The notes beneath the pieces were generated by a model, which had not been told where the DNA came from, did not search any database, and saw only the letters and a list, made by a program, of their open reading frames with translations. This document shows positions 26,745 to 34,292 of a DNA stretch of 64,000 nucleotides, one piece after another. Positions within the stretch are counted from its first letter, which is position 1; every line of letters begins with the position of its first letter. Origin of the DNA: Verrucomicrobiota bacterium (GTDB taxonomy: Bacteria; Verrucomicrobiota; Verrucomicrobiia; Opitutales; Opitutaceae); NCBI GenBank assembly GCA_023386835.1, contig JAEWIY010000216.1, forward strand, positions 52,709 to 116,708. The letters are read 5' to 3'. The position numbers and the translations under genes were made by a program.

Positions 26745-28034
26745 ATGCTACGGCAGCACATGTCGTCCGCGGTTTTTCACGTCCCGCCATCGCCTGGCTT
26801 CCGGGCACTTCGAGCCGTCCGGAGCCTCGCGTTGCTGCTGGGGGTCCTGGGGGTCAGCGCTATGCCCGCCCGGGCAAGTTGGAAGCTCACGACCCGCGCC
26901 GCGTTTGACGACAATGTCTTCCTGCAGGAAATCGGAGACCTGGCCAACCGCTCGTCAACCGTTCTTACCGCGGCGGTGGACTGGCGGCACCAAAGCCAGA
27001 CTGCCGCCGGTGCGTCGTGGATAACCAGTTACACCGCCGACGGCACGGCCTTCCTCGACGAGTCGTCGGAGTCGTTTCACCAACACCGCCTCGCCTGGAC
27101 CTTGGCGCAGCCCGTTCCGCGTGGCACCCTAAAGATGACCGGGAATGGGCTGTTGAGCGAAGGTCCAAACGACCCGGTGATCTGGCCAACGAAGGACGGC
27201 GTGCCAGCCGGCGGCGCTCCGTCCGTGCGGGATCGCCGCGATGCGGTCGTCTGGCGTCTGCAAGCCACCGCACCGCTCACGTTCGGGAGATGGGTTGTCC
27301 GGCCGAACGCCTGCCTGTACCAGCACGATTTTCAATCCCGGCATCTCGACGTACCGGGCTGCGCCAACGCGGTCGATCGTTCCGATGTCAACGCGGGCGT
27401 GGACGTTGGACGCGAGCTCGGTCGCACTGAACTCGTATTTCTCGGGGTCCGCTGGGGCCGCCAGGATCAGGGGCAGCTCTTTTCGTATCCGGAGCAGTAC
27501 GACAACACGTACACGCGCCTGCTGGCGCTCTGGGAGCGCAGCGCCGGGCCTCTGCGAGGCTCCCTCGCCGTGGGCCCGGAGTGGCGCCATTTTGGTGAAC
27601 GCGTCGCGGCAAGCTTCGGTTCCCGACAGCGCACCAACCTCTTCGCCGAAGCGGCTCTGCAATGGACCGCTTCACCGCGCCATGAATGGTCGGCGTCGCT
27701 GAAGCAATTTGAGCAACCCGGCGCGTCCGGGCGTTCAACCTGTCGCGATCTGGCGATGGAGCTCTCGTGGTCGCAGGTCGTCTCGCCGAAGGTCACGACC
27801 CGGATGGGCGGCCGGGCGCAGCGTTTCGATTTTCGCGCCCCGACGAAGCGGGACGACTGGATCTACAGCCTCAACGCGTCGATCCGCCGCGTGCTCAGCC
27901 CGCAGCTCACGCTGACGGCCGAGGTGCAATGGCAGCGCGGCGACAGCCGGCTGCCCACCCCGGGGCGGGAGTACGACCGCCGGTTCATCGCGTTCGGGCT
28001 CGAATACCACGGCGGCTCGGCCGGGCTTCGTTAG
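26745..28034 (+). CDS. Predicted outer-membrane beta-barrel protein
   Basis: A 429-residue exported protein. The N-terminus has a signal peptide (VRSLALLLGVLGVSAMPARA); a second ATG at 26760 may be the true start. The mature part is built of alternating hydrophobic/polar strands with aromatic girdles and Arg-rich turns (ASWKLTTRAAFDDNVFL, GRTELVFLGVRWGRQ, HEWSASLKQFEQ), as in barrels of about 16-18 strands. The last residues (FIAFGLEYHGGSAGLR) lack the usual final aromatic. I cannot assign a family. Its TAG stop overlaps the stop of the convergent receiver gene. Confidence 0.75.
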   Translation: MLRQHMSSAVFHVPPSPGFRALRAVRSLALLLGVLGVSAMPARASWKLTTRAAFDDNVFLQEIGDLANRSSTVLTAAVDWRHQSQTAAGASWITSYTADGTAFLDESSESFHQHRLAWTLAQPVPRGTLKMTGNGLLSEGPNDPVIWPTKDGVPAGGAPSVRDRRDAVVWRLQATAPLTFGRWVVRPNACLYQHDFQSRHLDVPGCANAVDRSDVNAGVDVGRELGRTELVFLGVRWGRQDQGQLFSYPEQYDNTYTRLLALWERSAGPLRGSLAVGPEWRHFGERVAASFGSRQRTNLFAEAALQWTASPRHEWSASLKQFEQPGASGRSTCRDLAMELSWSQVVSPKVTTRMGGRAQRFDFRAPTKRDDWIYSLNASIRRVLSPQLTLTAEVQWQRGDSRLPTPGREYDRRFIAFGLEYHGGSAGLR

Positions 28035-28402
28035 CCGGAAAGCACATCCGCCACCGCCCGCAGCAGCGTGTCGGCCGGAAACGGCTTTGGCAGCGTCGCG
28101 TTCGCTCCCAGGACCCGGGCGTAGTTTAGGTAGGTATCGTTGCCGTAAGTCCCGCCGCCGGACATCGCGATGATCTTCAGCGCTGGCCGGGCGCGGCGCA
28201 GTTCGACGATCAGCTGCAGGCCTTCCTTCTCCGGCATCACAATGTCCGTGAGAACCAGGTCGACCGGAGAACCTTGGGTCGCGTGACGCATCGCCTGCTG
28301 CCCGTTCTTCGCCACCTCGACGTCGTAGCCGGACGTACGCAAGGCGAGGCCGAGCGCGTCCAGCAACTCCGGATCATCATCCACCACCAGGATGCGCGTC
28401 AT
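28031..28402 (-). CDS. Single-domain response regulator (receiver only)
   Basis: A 123-residue CheY-like receiver with all key residues: acidic pair Asp8/Asp9, phosphoacceptor Asp53 in VLTDIVMPEKEG, Ser81 and Lys106 in LPKPFPAD. It has no output domain, so it must act by protein contact or as a phosphate relay. It follows the YcaO-like gene after only six bases (TGA, GGGCTC, ATG), so it belongs to the peptide-YcaO transcription unit. A hybrid kinase with an Hpt domain reads away from the other end of the unit and could donate phosphate; that link is inference. Confidence 0.9.
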   Translation of the reverse strand: MTRILVVDDDPELLDALGLALRTSGYDVEVAKNGQQAMRHATQGSPVDLVLTDIVMPEKEGLQLIVELRRARPALKIIAMSGGGTYGNDTYLNYARVLGANATLPKPFPADTLLRAVADVLSG

Positions 28403-28408
28403 GAGCCC

Positions 28409-29296
28409 TCACCAAAAGAAGACATTGTCTTCGCTTAAGAACTCTTCCACCGGCGGCGCATAGAGCACCCGCCACACCGTCGCGTAGGCGGACCACGGAC
28501 CCGGAACTGCCCGATCGATCAGCAAATCAGGACACCAACCTCGCCCGGCGCCGGCGCCAATCCGTTCCTGAAAACGCGCGTGCCCTTCCACCGAGGAGAA
28601 GAAAACGCACCGCCGTTCAAACACGTTGGCGGCGCGCTGACGCCACGCCGGGTCTTGCTCCTGCGAAGCCGACACCAACACCGCTTCGTTGCGCCCGAGC
28701 TCGATCAGCGCGCGGTCACAGGCCTCCACGAATGACGGAGCATAGGCATGCCCATAGGTGACGAGGCCGGCGCCGGTGCGGCGATAGAGGATGACACACG
28801 TGCCCGGCCACGGGCTTTCAAGTTCCACGGCGTCAATCCCGGGCCATTCGATCGAGCGGCGCCGCGACCGAAGCAGACCCATCGACCAACCCAGCAGGCA
28901 GGCGCGTTCCCGGGCTTCGGCGACCGCCGCCTCACGAGCCGGCTCCGCACTCCAGCCAGGAAAAGCCGCAAACCCGGTGGAGGTCGGATCCACGTCCAGT
29001 CCATAAAGCGCGCGATCCGGCCCGCGGTAGGTTTCGTCGTGGGCCCAGCGCTCGAGCGCCTCGGAGATCGCCTTGTGACGTGCCACGGCGGGCGTGCTGG
29101 CGCTTCCCGTCCCATCCGCCGCGCCGTAGAGGCCGCGACACCGCTCCGGACGCAGGCCTTCCGCCAGCCAGGCGTTGGCCTGGTGGATCGGTCGGCCATA
29201 CAGTTCGACCACCAACGAGGAGACGCGGGCGACCGGTCCGCCGGCCGCACAGGCGCGGAAGTAGCGCAGAGGCGCCAGGTTGAGTCGCGAAAGCAT
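28409..29296 (-). CDS. Short YcaO-like protein, possible peptide-modifying enzyme
   Basis: A 295-residue protein with the three conserved YcaO blocks. Block 1 is DGTGSASTPAVARHKAISEA followed by LER, with Glu79 and Glu82 in the ATP/Mg position. Block 2 is AVAEARERACLLGW, and block 3 is EACDRALIELGRNEAV. YcaO enzymes use ATP to activate a peptide backbone amide, forming azolines, thioamides or amidines in RiPPs (ribosomally made, modified peptides). This one is short, lacks the proline-rich C-terminus of azoline-forming members and has no E1-like, TfuA or dehydrogenase gene nearby. The start at 29296 is chosen because it forms TGATG with the stop of the upstream secreted-peptide gene; an earlier ATG at 29350 would overlap that gene by 55 bases. 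Confidence 0.8.
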   Translation of the reverse strand: MLSRLNLAPLRYFRACAAGGPVARVSSLVVELYGRPIHQANAWLAEGLRPERCRGLYGAADGTGSASTPAVARHKAISEALERWAHDETYRGPDRALYGLDVDPTSTGFAAFPGWSAEPAREAAVAEARERACLLGWSMGLLRSRRRSIEWPGIDAVELESPWPGTCVILYRRTGAGLVTYGHAYAPSFVEACDRALIELGRNEAVLVSASQEQDPAWRQRAANVFERRCVFFSSVEGHARFQERIGAGAGRGWCPDLLIDRAVPGPWSAYATVWRVLYAPPVEEFLSEDNVFFW

Positions 29297-29481
29297 CAGC
29301 GCTGCGCGTCCGGAATCGTCGGCGGCTCCACACAGGGCGGCGACGCGCACGAAGAACCGGCCTCCGGGCTCGTAGAGACAAAATTCGGCAACGGGTCGAA
29401 GAAGTCCGCCGCGCGGACGAGACCCACGTTCAAGAGCAAGGCGGCGAGCAGGGCGGACAATCGCGGGATCAGCGTTTTCAT
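29296..29481 (-). CDS. 61-residue secreted Cys/Ser/Thr-rich peptide, candidate YcaO substrate
   Basis: A very small gene with a classical Sec signal peptide (LIPRLSALLAALLLNVGLVR then AA). The mature peptide of about 36 residues starts DFFDPLPNF and contains STSPEAGSSCASPPCVEPP, ending TIPDAQR. It has two Cys, five Ser, two Thr and nine Pro. Cys, Ser and Thr are the residues YcaO cyclodehydratases commonly modify. The stop shares its last base with the ATG of the YcaO-like gene, implying translational coupling. I know no named family for it. It could be a RiPP precursor exported by Sec, a small redox or metal-binding peptide, or a signal for the neighbouring sensor kinase; none is shown. Confidence 0.7.
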   Translation of the reverse strand: MKTLIPRLSALLAALLLNVGLVRAADFFDPLPNFVSTSPEAGSSCASPPCVEPPTIPDAQR

Positions 29482-29603
29482 GGTGACTCGTTTCTTCACC
29501 GTGCGCCCGTCACCTCGACCCTGCAGAACACTTGTAATTCGCCCCTCGCCTACTGAAATTCTTGTACGGCGTCTCCGGAACAAACCTCGCGAGGCACTCC
29601 GCT

Positions 29604-32600
29604 GTGAAGTTTTGTGGCTCCCCATCTGCGGTTCTCTGGTGGCTCGTGGTCGTTTGTCTGACGCCTGCGACTCAGGCCGCGCCGTGGCTGGATGTCTTCA
29701 CGGACGAGGTCACCGGCGGCGAAGGTGTGGCTTGGACGAGCGCGCAACTGCCCGACGGCCGGTTGCTTTTTGGTTTCAACAGCGTCGTCGAATTCGATGG
29801 CTCCCGGTGGCGGTCGCATCCGGTCAAGGGCGCCCTGTCCGTGCGCACGATTGCCCCCGCGCCCGACGGCCGCGTTTGGATCGGCGCCTTCAACGAGATC
29901 GGCTTCCTGCAGCCCGATGGGACGCGCTACACCTACCACTCGCTAGTCCCGCAGTTGCCGTCCGCCTTGCGAGCGACGTTGGGCGACGTCTGGCATGTGT
30001 TCGCGGAGCGGGACGGAGCGGTTTTTGTGGCTCAGCAGGACGTGATTCGCTGGTCGAGGTCGGCGTTTACCCACTGGCGGCTGGCGGGCGGCCGAAGGCT
30101 CGCCGCATTCCAGAACGCCGGCCGCATCTTCATCGCGCATCAACCGACGGGGCTCTACGAACTCCGCGCCGACGGACCGCAACGGATCGTCGCGGCTGAA
30201 GCCATCGGATCGGCGGGACTGCTCTGGCGTGGGCCCGTCGCGGGCCGAATGATCCTGGCGACCACCCAAGGCTTGGTGGAGGAACACGAGGGTCGCTTCG
30301 AGCCTTTCAGGCCCGAACTCGATCGTTGGATTCGCCAAAACGTGCTCGCGAGCGTTCACCCGCTCCGTTCGGGCGGGCTGGCCATCGGCACACTCCACGG
30401 TGGCCTGCGCATCGTGCCACCGGATGAAGGCCCGGTGCAAGCCCACGACGTGACGACGGGCTTGCCGACCGAGGGCGTGTATTCAATCTTTGAAGACCGC
30501 GAAGGACTTCTCTGGCTCACTTCGCCCGCGGGCCTGGCGCGGCTGCAGCCCGATCCGCGCCTCGGTGTCTATCGGCTCGCGGAAGCCGTGCCCCCGGCCG
30601 CGCTGGGCCGCCTCGGCGACGACATCGTGGTCGGCACGAGCAACGGTCTGTTTCGGATCAACCCGGACCACACGCGGGACCGGGCACCCTTGTCCGCGCT
30701 GCCCCTCCCCCAGCGTCACGTGTACGCACTCGCGCAGGAGGAAGGCTCTCTCGTGGTTGCGCATCGACGTGGACTCGACCGTCTGCACCCGGATGGCACG
30801 CTGGAAACGCTGCACGATTCGGGACTCGACACGCCAGCGGTTGCACGGGCGGTGAACGGCAACGCCTATTACGCGGCGGAGAACCGGCGCCTGTGGCGGC
30901 TGGAGAATGGCATCGAGGCAAAGCCAGTCGGTGACCTGCGCGACCTCACCGTCGCACTGGTCCCGCGCCGCGAAGGCGATGCGATCCTCGCCACCGCGAC
31001 GCAAGGTTTGCGCTGGATCGGCAGCGCAGCATCCGGTGCGAACCTCAACGCGGTGGCCGAGTTTGATCAGGAAACGGGGCCGACCTACGCAGGCCGGCTG
31101 TCGAACGACGAAGTGGTGGCAGCGCGCGGTCGTCGGGTCGCGCTCCTGCAACTGGAGCCAACCGTAGCGCGGCGAGCGCATCATTTGTTGCCGGAAGGGT
31201 TTCGATCGACCGCGCTGTTGACCGAAGGCGACGAAACATGGCTGGCGGGTGAACACGTTTTTGCCTCGGGGGCGCGCCGCAACGTCATCTATCGTTTGCA
31301 ATGGACCGGCCCGGCCTGGACGTTTCAGCCGCTTGTTCATCCGCTGCTGCAGCGAACCGGCGCGATTCGGGCGCTGTTGGTGGACCGCACCGCGGCCGAC
31401 CAACGTTTGTGGGTCGCCGGAAGCTCGTCGATCCTGCAACTGCCGCTGACAGGGCTCGAAGCCGACCCGAGACCTCCGGCACCGCTGCTTCGTGTCGTCA
31501 CGCCGGTGGGGCCACCCGCCACCACGTATTCACTTCCTTACGACAACCATCGCCTGCAGGTGGAAATCGCGCGACCCGACCCGACCGGTGGCGCCGGATG
31601 GCTGGTGCAGACCCGCCTGGCGGGCAAGACGTCGGACTGGGACGAAGCGCAGGAGCGCACCGAACTGACGCTCGAAAACCTGCGGCACGGTGAGCATGAG
31701 CTGCTGGTGCGGTTCGTCACGGCGGCCGGTGACACGAGCGAGCCCAGCCGGATCGCGTTTCGGGTTCTGCCGCCCTGGTGGCTCTCACGCTGGGCGGTGG
31801 TTTCGGGTTTGGTGCTGGTGCTCGGCACCACCTGGGCCGCGGGACGATTTCGGCTCGCCCGGCTCCGACAGCGCGCGGCGCGACTGGAGCGGCTGGTGCA
31901 AGAGCGCACGGCGGAACTGACTCACGCCAACCAGGCGAAAACCGAGTTCGTCGCGCGGATGAGCCACGAACTCCGGAATCCGCTCAACGGCATCGTCGCC
32001 AGCGCTCATGCCTTGCAGGAACGCGGTCTGCGCGACGACCAGCGCGACCTGATCGCCACGATGCGGCACTGCGCCGACCTGCTCGATCGGTTGATCGGCG
32101 ATGTGCTGGATTTCTCCGAAGTGGAGACCGGCCGTGTGGTCCTGCAGTCCTCCGTCTATGATCCGGTCGAGCTCGCCGCCCGTGCGGTGACGATGGTCGA
32201 TCCGGTGGCGCGACGGAAAGGGCTCGAGCTTGAACTCGACGTGGCGGCCGATGCACCCGAGAGCCTGCGCGGCGATCCGGCTCGCGTGCAACAGGTGGTG
32301 CTCAATCTGTTGGGCAACGCCGTTAAATTCAGCGAACGGGGCCGGATCATACTGCGCCTAGCCGCGAGCCCCGCGCCAGCGGAGGGATTGCTCTTTACCG
32401 TGACCGACGACGGTCCGGGCATCCCGGCGGCCGAGCGTGAGCACCTCTTCGAACAATTTGCCCGCACGCAGGAGGCACGTGATCGCCGCATCCCCGGCAA
32501 CGGCCTCGGCCTCGCCGTCGCGCGACAACTGGTCGAGTCGATGGGCGGCCGGATCTGGCTCGATCCCGAAGTGCAGCGCGGAGCGCGTTTCTGCGTGCAC

Positions 32601-33413
32601 CTGCCGCTCGACCTCGGCGATTCCGCCAAAACCGGCACGCTCGACCAACCCGAGCCGGCACCAGCCACCTACTTCCCGACTTCGGCATTGGTGATCGAGG
32701 ATCTGGACTACAATGCCCGCGCGATGGCCGCGCTGCTCGGTCGCCACGGCTGCCGGGTTCGCTCCGCGCCCGACGGCGCAACCGCGCTCCGCCTGCTGCG
32801 CACGGAACGTTTCGAGGCGGTTTTCCTCGACGTCGACCTGCCGGATATCAGCGGCATTGACCTCGCGCGGCGGATTCTCGAAAGCGATCAGACTCACGCG
32901 CCCAGGTTGCTCATCGCGACCACCGCCTATGCGGATGACGCCGTGCGCGAGTCTTGTGCCGCGGCGGGGTTGCACGGCTTTCTCACCAAGCCCGTGACTC
33001 CGCAGAAACTCCGACAAGTGCTCGCGCAAGCCGCGCGCGCCTCCCTGTCCGCGCCCCCGATGGACTTGCCGGCCGCGGTCGAGCGAGCGGGTTTGGATAT
33101 CCGCTTGCTGCGCGTGATTGCGCCAGAGCCGGAAGACCTGCGGCGTCAAGCCGGTCGGCTGCAAGGTCTGCTGCAAGCTGATCTGCGGGAACTCGTGAGC
33201 TTGGCCGAGCGCCAGGACCTGGCGGCGATGCCCTCTGCCGCGCACCGCATTCTCTCGCACGCCCGCTTCATCGGGGCGACGCAGCTCGCCGCCTTGGCTG
33301 ATGAAGTGGAACGAGGCGCGCGTGCGGCCTCACCGGATACGCTGGACCTCGTCGCCGCCCTCGCGATGGAAGTGGAGCGCGTTGGGCGAGAACTCGCCGT
33401 GCTGGCGCAGTGA
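29604..33413 (+). CDS. Hybrid sensor kinase with periplasmic beta-propeller, receiver and Hpt domains
   Basis: About 1269 residues from the GTG at 29604, which gives a good signal peptide (AVLWWLVVVCLTPATQAAPW); a TTG at 29562 is an alternative. Residues 25-610 are two-component-regulator propeller repeats (LWLTSPAGLARL and similar), then a Y_Y_Y-like sandwich and a membrane helix near 728-745. The kinase core has His788 in ARMSHELRNPLNG, N-box NLLGNAVKF and GNGLGLA. The receiver phosphoacceptor is Asp1076 (FLDVDLPDISG). A C-terminal Hpt carries His1214 (AAHRILSHARFIG). The propeller resembles those of polysaccharide-sensing systems, but the ligand is unknown. It is divergent from the peptide-YcaO unit, with starts 122 bases apart, so the two may share control. 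Confidence 0.92.
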   Translation: MKFCGSPSAVLWWLVVVCLTPATQAAPWLDVFTDEVTGGEGVAWTSAQLPDGRLLFGFNSVVEFDGSRWRSHPVKGALSVRTIAPAPDGRVWIGAFNEIGFLQPDGTRYTYHSLVPQLPSALRATLGDVWHVFAERDGAVFVAQQDVIRWSRSAFTHWRLAGGRRLAAFQNAGRIFIAHQPTGLYELRADGPQRIVAAEAIGSAGLLWRGPVAGRMILATTQGLVEEHEGRFEPFRPELDRWIRQNVLASVHPLRSGGLAIGTLHGGLRIVPPDEGPVQAHDVTTGLPTEGVYSIFEDREGLLWLTSPAGLARLQPDPRLGVYRLAEAVPPAALGRLGDDIVVGTSNGLFRINPDHTRDRAPLSALPLPQRHVYALAQEEGSLVVAHRRGLDRLHPDGTLETLHDSGLDTPAVARAVNGNAYYAAENRRLWRLENGIEAKPVGDLRDLTVALVPRREGDAILATATQGLRWIGSAASGANLNAVAEFDQETGPTYAGRLSNDEVVAARGRRVALLQLEPTVARRAHHLLPEGFRSTALLTEGDETWLAGEHVFASGARRNVIYRLQWTGPAWTFQPLVHPLLQRTGAIRALLVDRTAADQRLWVAGSSSILQLPLTGLEADPRPPAPLLRVVTPVGPPATTYSLPYDNHRLQVEIARPDPTGGAGWLVQTRLAGKTSDWDEAQERTELTLENLRHGEHELLVRFVTAAGDTSEPSRIAFRVLPPWWLSRWAVVSGLVLVLGTTWAAGRFRLARLRQRAARLERLVQERTAELTHANQAKTEFVARMSHELRNPLNGIVASAHALQERGLRDDQRDLIATMRHCADLLDRLIGDVLDFSEVETGRVVLQSSVYDPVELAARAVTMVDPVARRKGLELELDVAADAPESLRGDPARVQQVVLNLLGNAVKFSERGRIILRLAASPAPAEGLLFTVTDDGPGIPAAEREHLFEQFARTQEARDRRIPGNGLGLAVARQLVESMGGRIWLDPEVQRGARFCVHLPLDLGDSAKTGTLDQPEPAPATYFPTSALVIEDLDYNARAMAALLGRHGCRVRSAPDGATALRLLRTERFEAVFLDVDLPDISGIDLARRILESDQTHAPRLLIATTAYADDAVRESCAAAGLHGFLTKPVTPQKLRQVLAQAARASLSAPPMDLPAAVERAGLDIRLLRVIAPEPEDLRRQAGRLQGLLQADLRELVSLAERQDLAAMPSAAHRILSHARFIGATQLAALADEVERGARAASPDTLDLVAALAMEVERVGRELAVLAQ

Positions 33414-33440
33414 CGTGGATTTTGCGCTTCGCTCGAAACG

Positions 33441-34103
33441 CTACGGTGCGGTCGCGCGATTCCCATTCGACGGCGGGATCTGCGTGAACCCGTGCTCGAT
33501 CGCGTAGCGGATCAGTTTTGGGGTGCCGCTGACGCCCAACTTTCGCATGATCTTGCTGCGGTGAGTCATCACCGTGTTCGGACTGATGCCGAGCAATTGT
33601 CCGATCTCCTGGTCGGAAAGGGACTGGCCGATGTGGCCGAGGATCACGCGCTCCCATTCGGTCAGCATCGCCTCGAAATTCGCGGGATCACGCCGCCGCG
33701 CGATTTTCGCCTCCTGAAAAAGGCGCGAGTAAAAGGAACGTCCTTCGGCCACCTGCTGGAGCGCCGTCCGCAACACGTCGGCCGTGTTGGTGTTTTTATC
33801 CAGAAACCCGTGCACTCCCGCACGTTCGACACGGTACAGCGTGTAGTCGTCGCACCGCGACGAAACCACCAGGATGCGGATTGATCCGCCAAGCTGGTGC
33901 AGGTCCTCGATCACGTTAAACCCGTCACGATCCGGCAGATGCAGATCCAGCACGACAACGTCTGGCTGGTGCTGTCGCGCGAGCGCGGCCGCTTCGGCGC
34001 CAAGTCCGGTTTCGGCGACAACCGTCCAGCCGAAATCCCGCTCGCACACGGTGCGCATCATTTCGCGAAAGAGGACGTGGTCTTCGACCATCAGGATTCT
34101 CAC
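33441..34103 (-). CDS. NarL/FixJ-type (LuxR HTH) response regulator
   Basis: A 220-residue transcription regulator. The receiver begins RILMVEDHVLFREMM and has phosphoacceptor Asp53 in VVVLDLHLPDRDG and a Lys in GFLDKNTN. The C-terminal LuxR helix-turn-helix is LSDQEIGQLLGISPNTVMTH. I prefer the GTG at 34103 because it starts right at the receiver; an ATG at 34136 adds 11 unconserved residues. It lies between two large hybrid kinases, convergent with one and divergent from the other, and may be the output for either through Hpt-mediated relay. Target genes are not visible. Confidence 0.9.
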   Translation of the reverse strand: MRILMVEDHVLFREMMRTVCERDFGWTVVAETGLGAEAAALARQHQPDVVVLDLHLPDRDGFNVIEDLHQLGGSIRILVVSSRCDDYTLYRVERAGVHGFLDKNTNTADVLRTALQQVAEGRSFYSRLFQEAKIARRRDPANFEAMLTEWERVILGHIGQSLSDQEIGQLLGISPNTVMTHRSKIMRKLGVSGTPKLIRYAIEHGFTQIPPSNGNRATAP

Positions 34104-34292
34104 GGCGGCCACCCTACCGTGGTCCAACCGCGACACAAGCCACCCGCTTCCAGAGCTCCGGCATCAATCGGGAATCCGATCCCGCAGGGGGGACAAATTG
34201 GTTGAGTGCAAACCATCATCTGGACGAGCGTCTGCAGGGTTGCCCAACCCACGGACCCGCGCCATCACAGCACCCCGTCTCGGGACAGCTTC

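Noticed and set aside
29296..29350. Longer YcaO-like start at 29350
   Set aside because: It would overlap the secreted-peptide gene by 55 bases and adds 18 residues without family similarity; the TGATG junction at 29296 fits translational coupling better.
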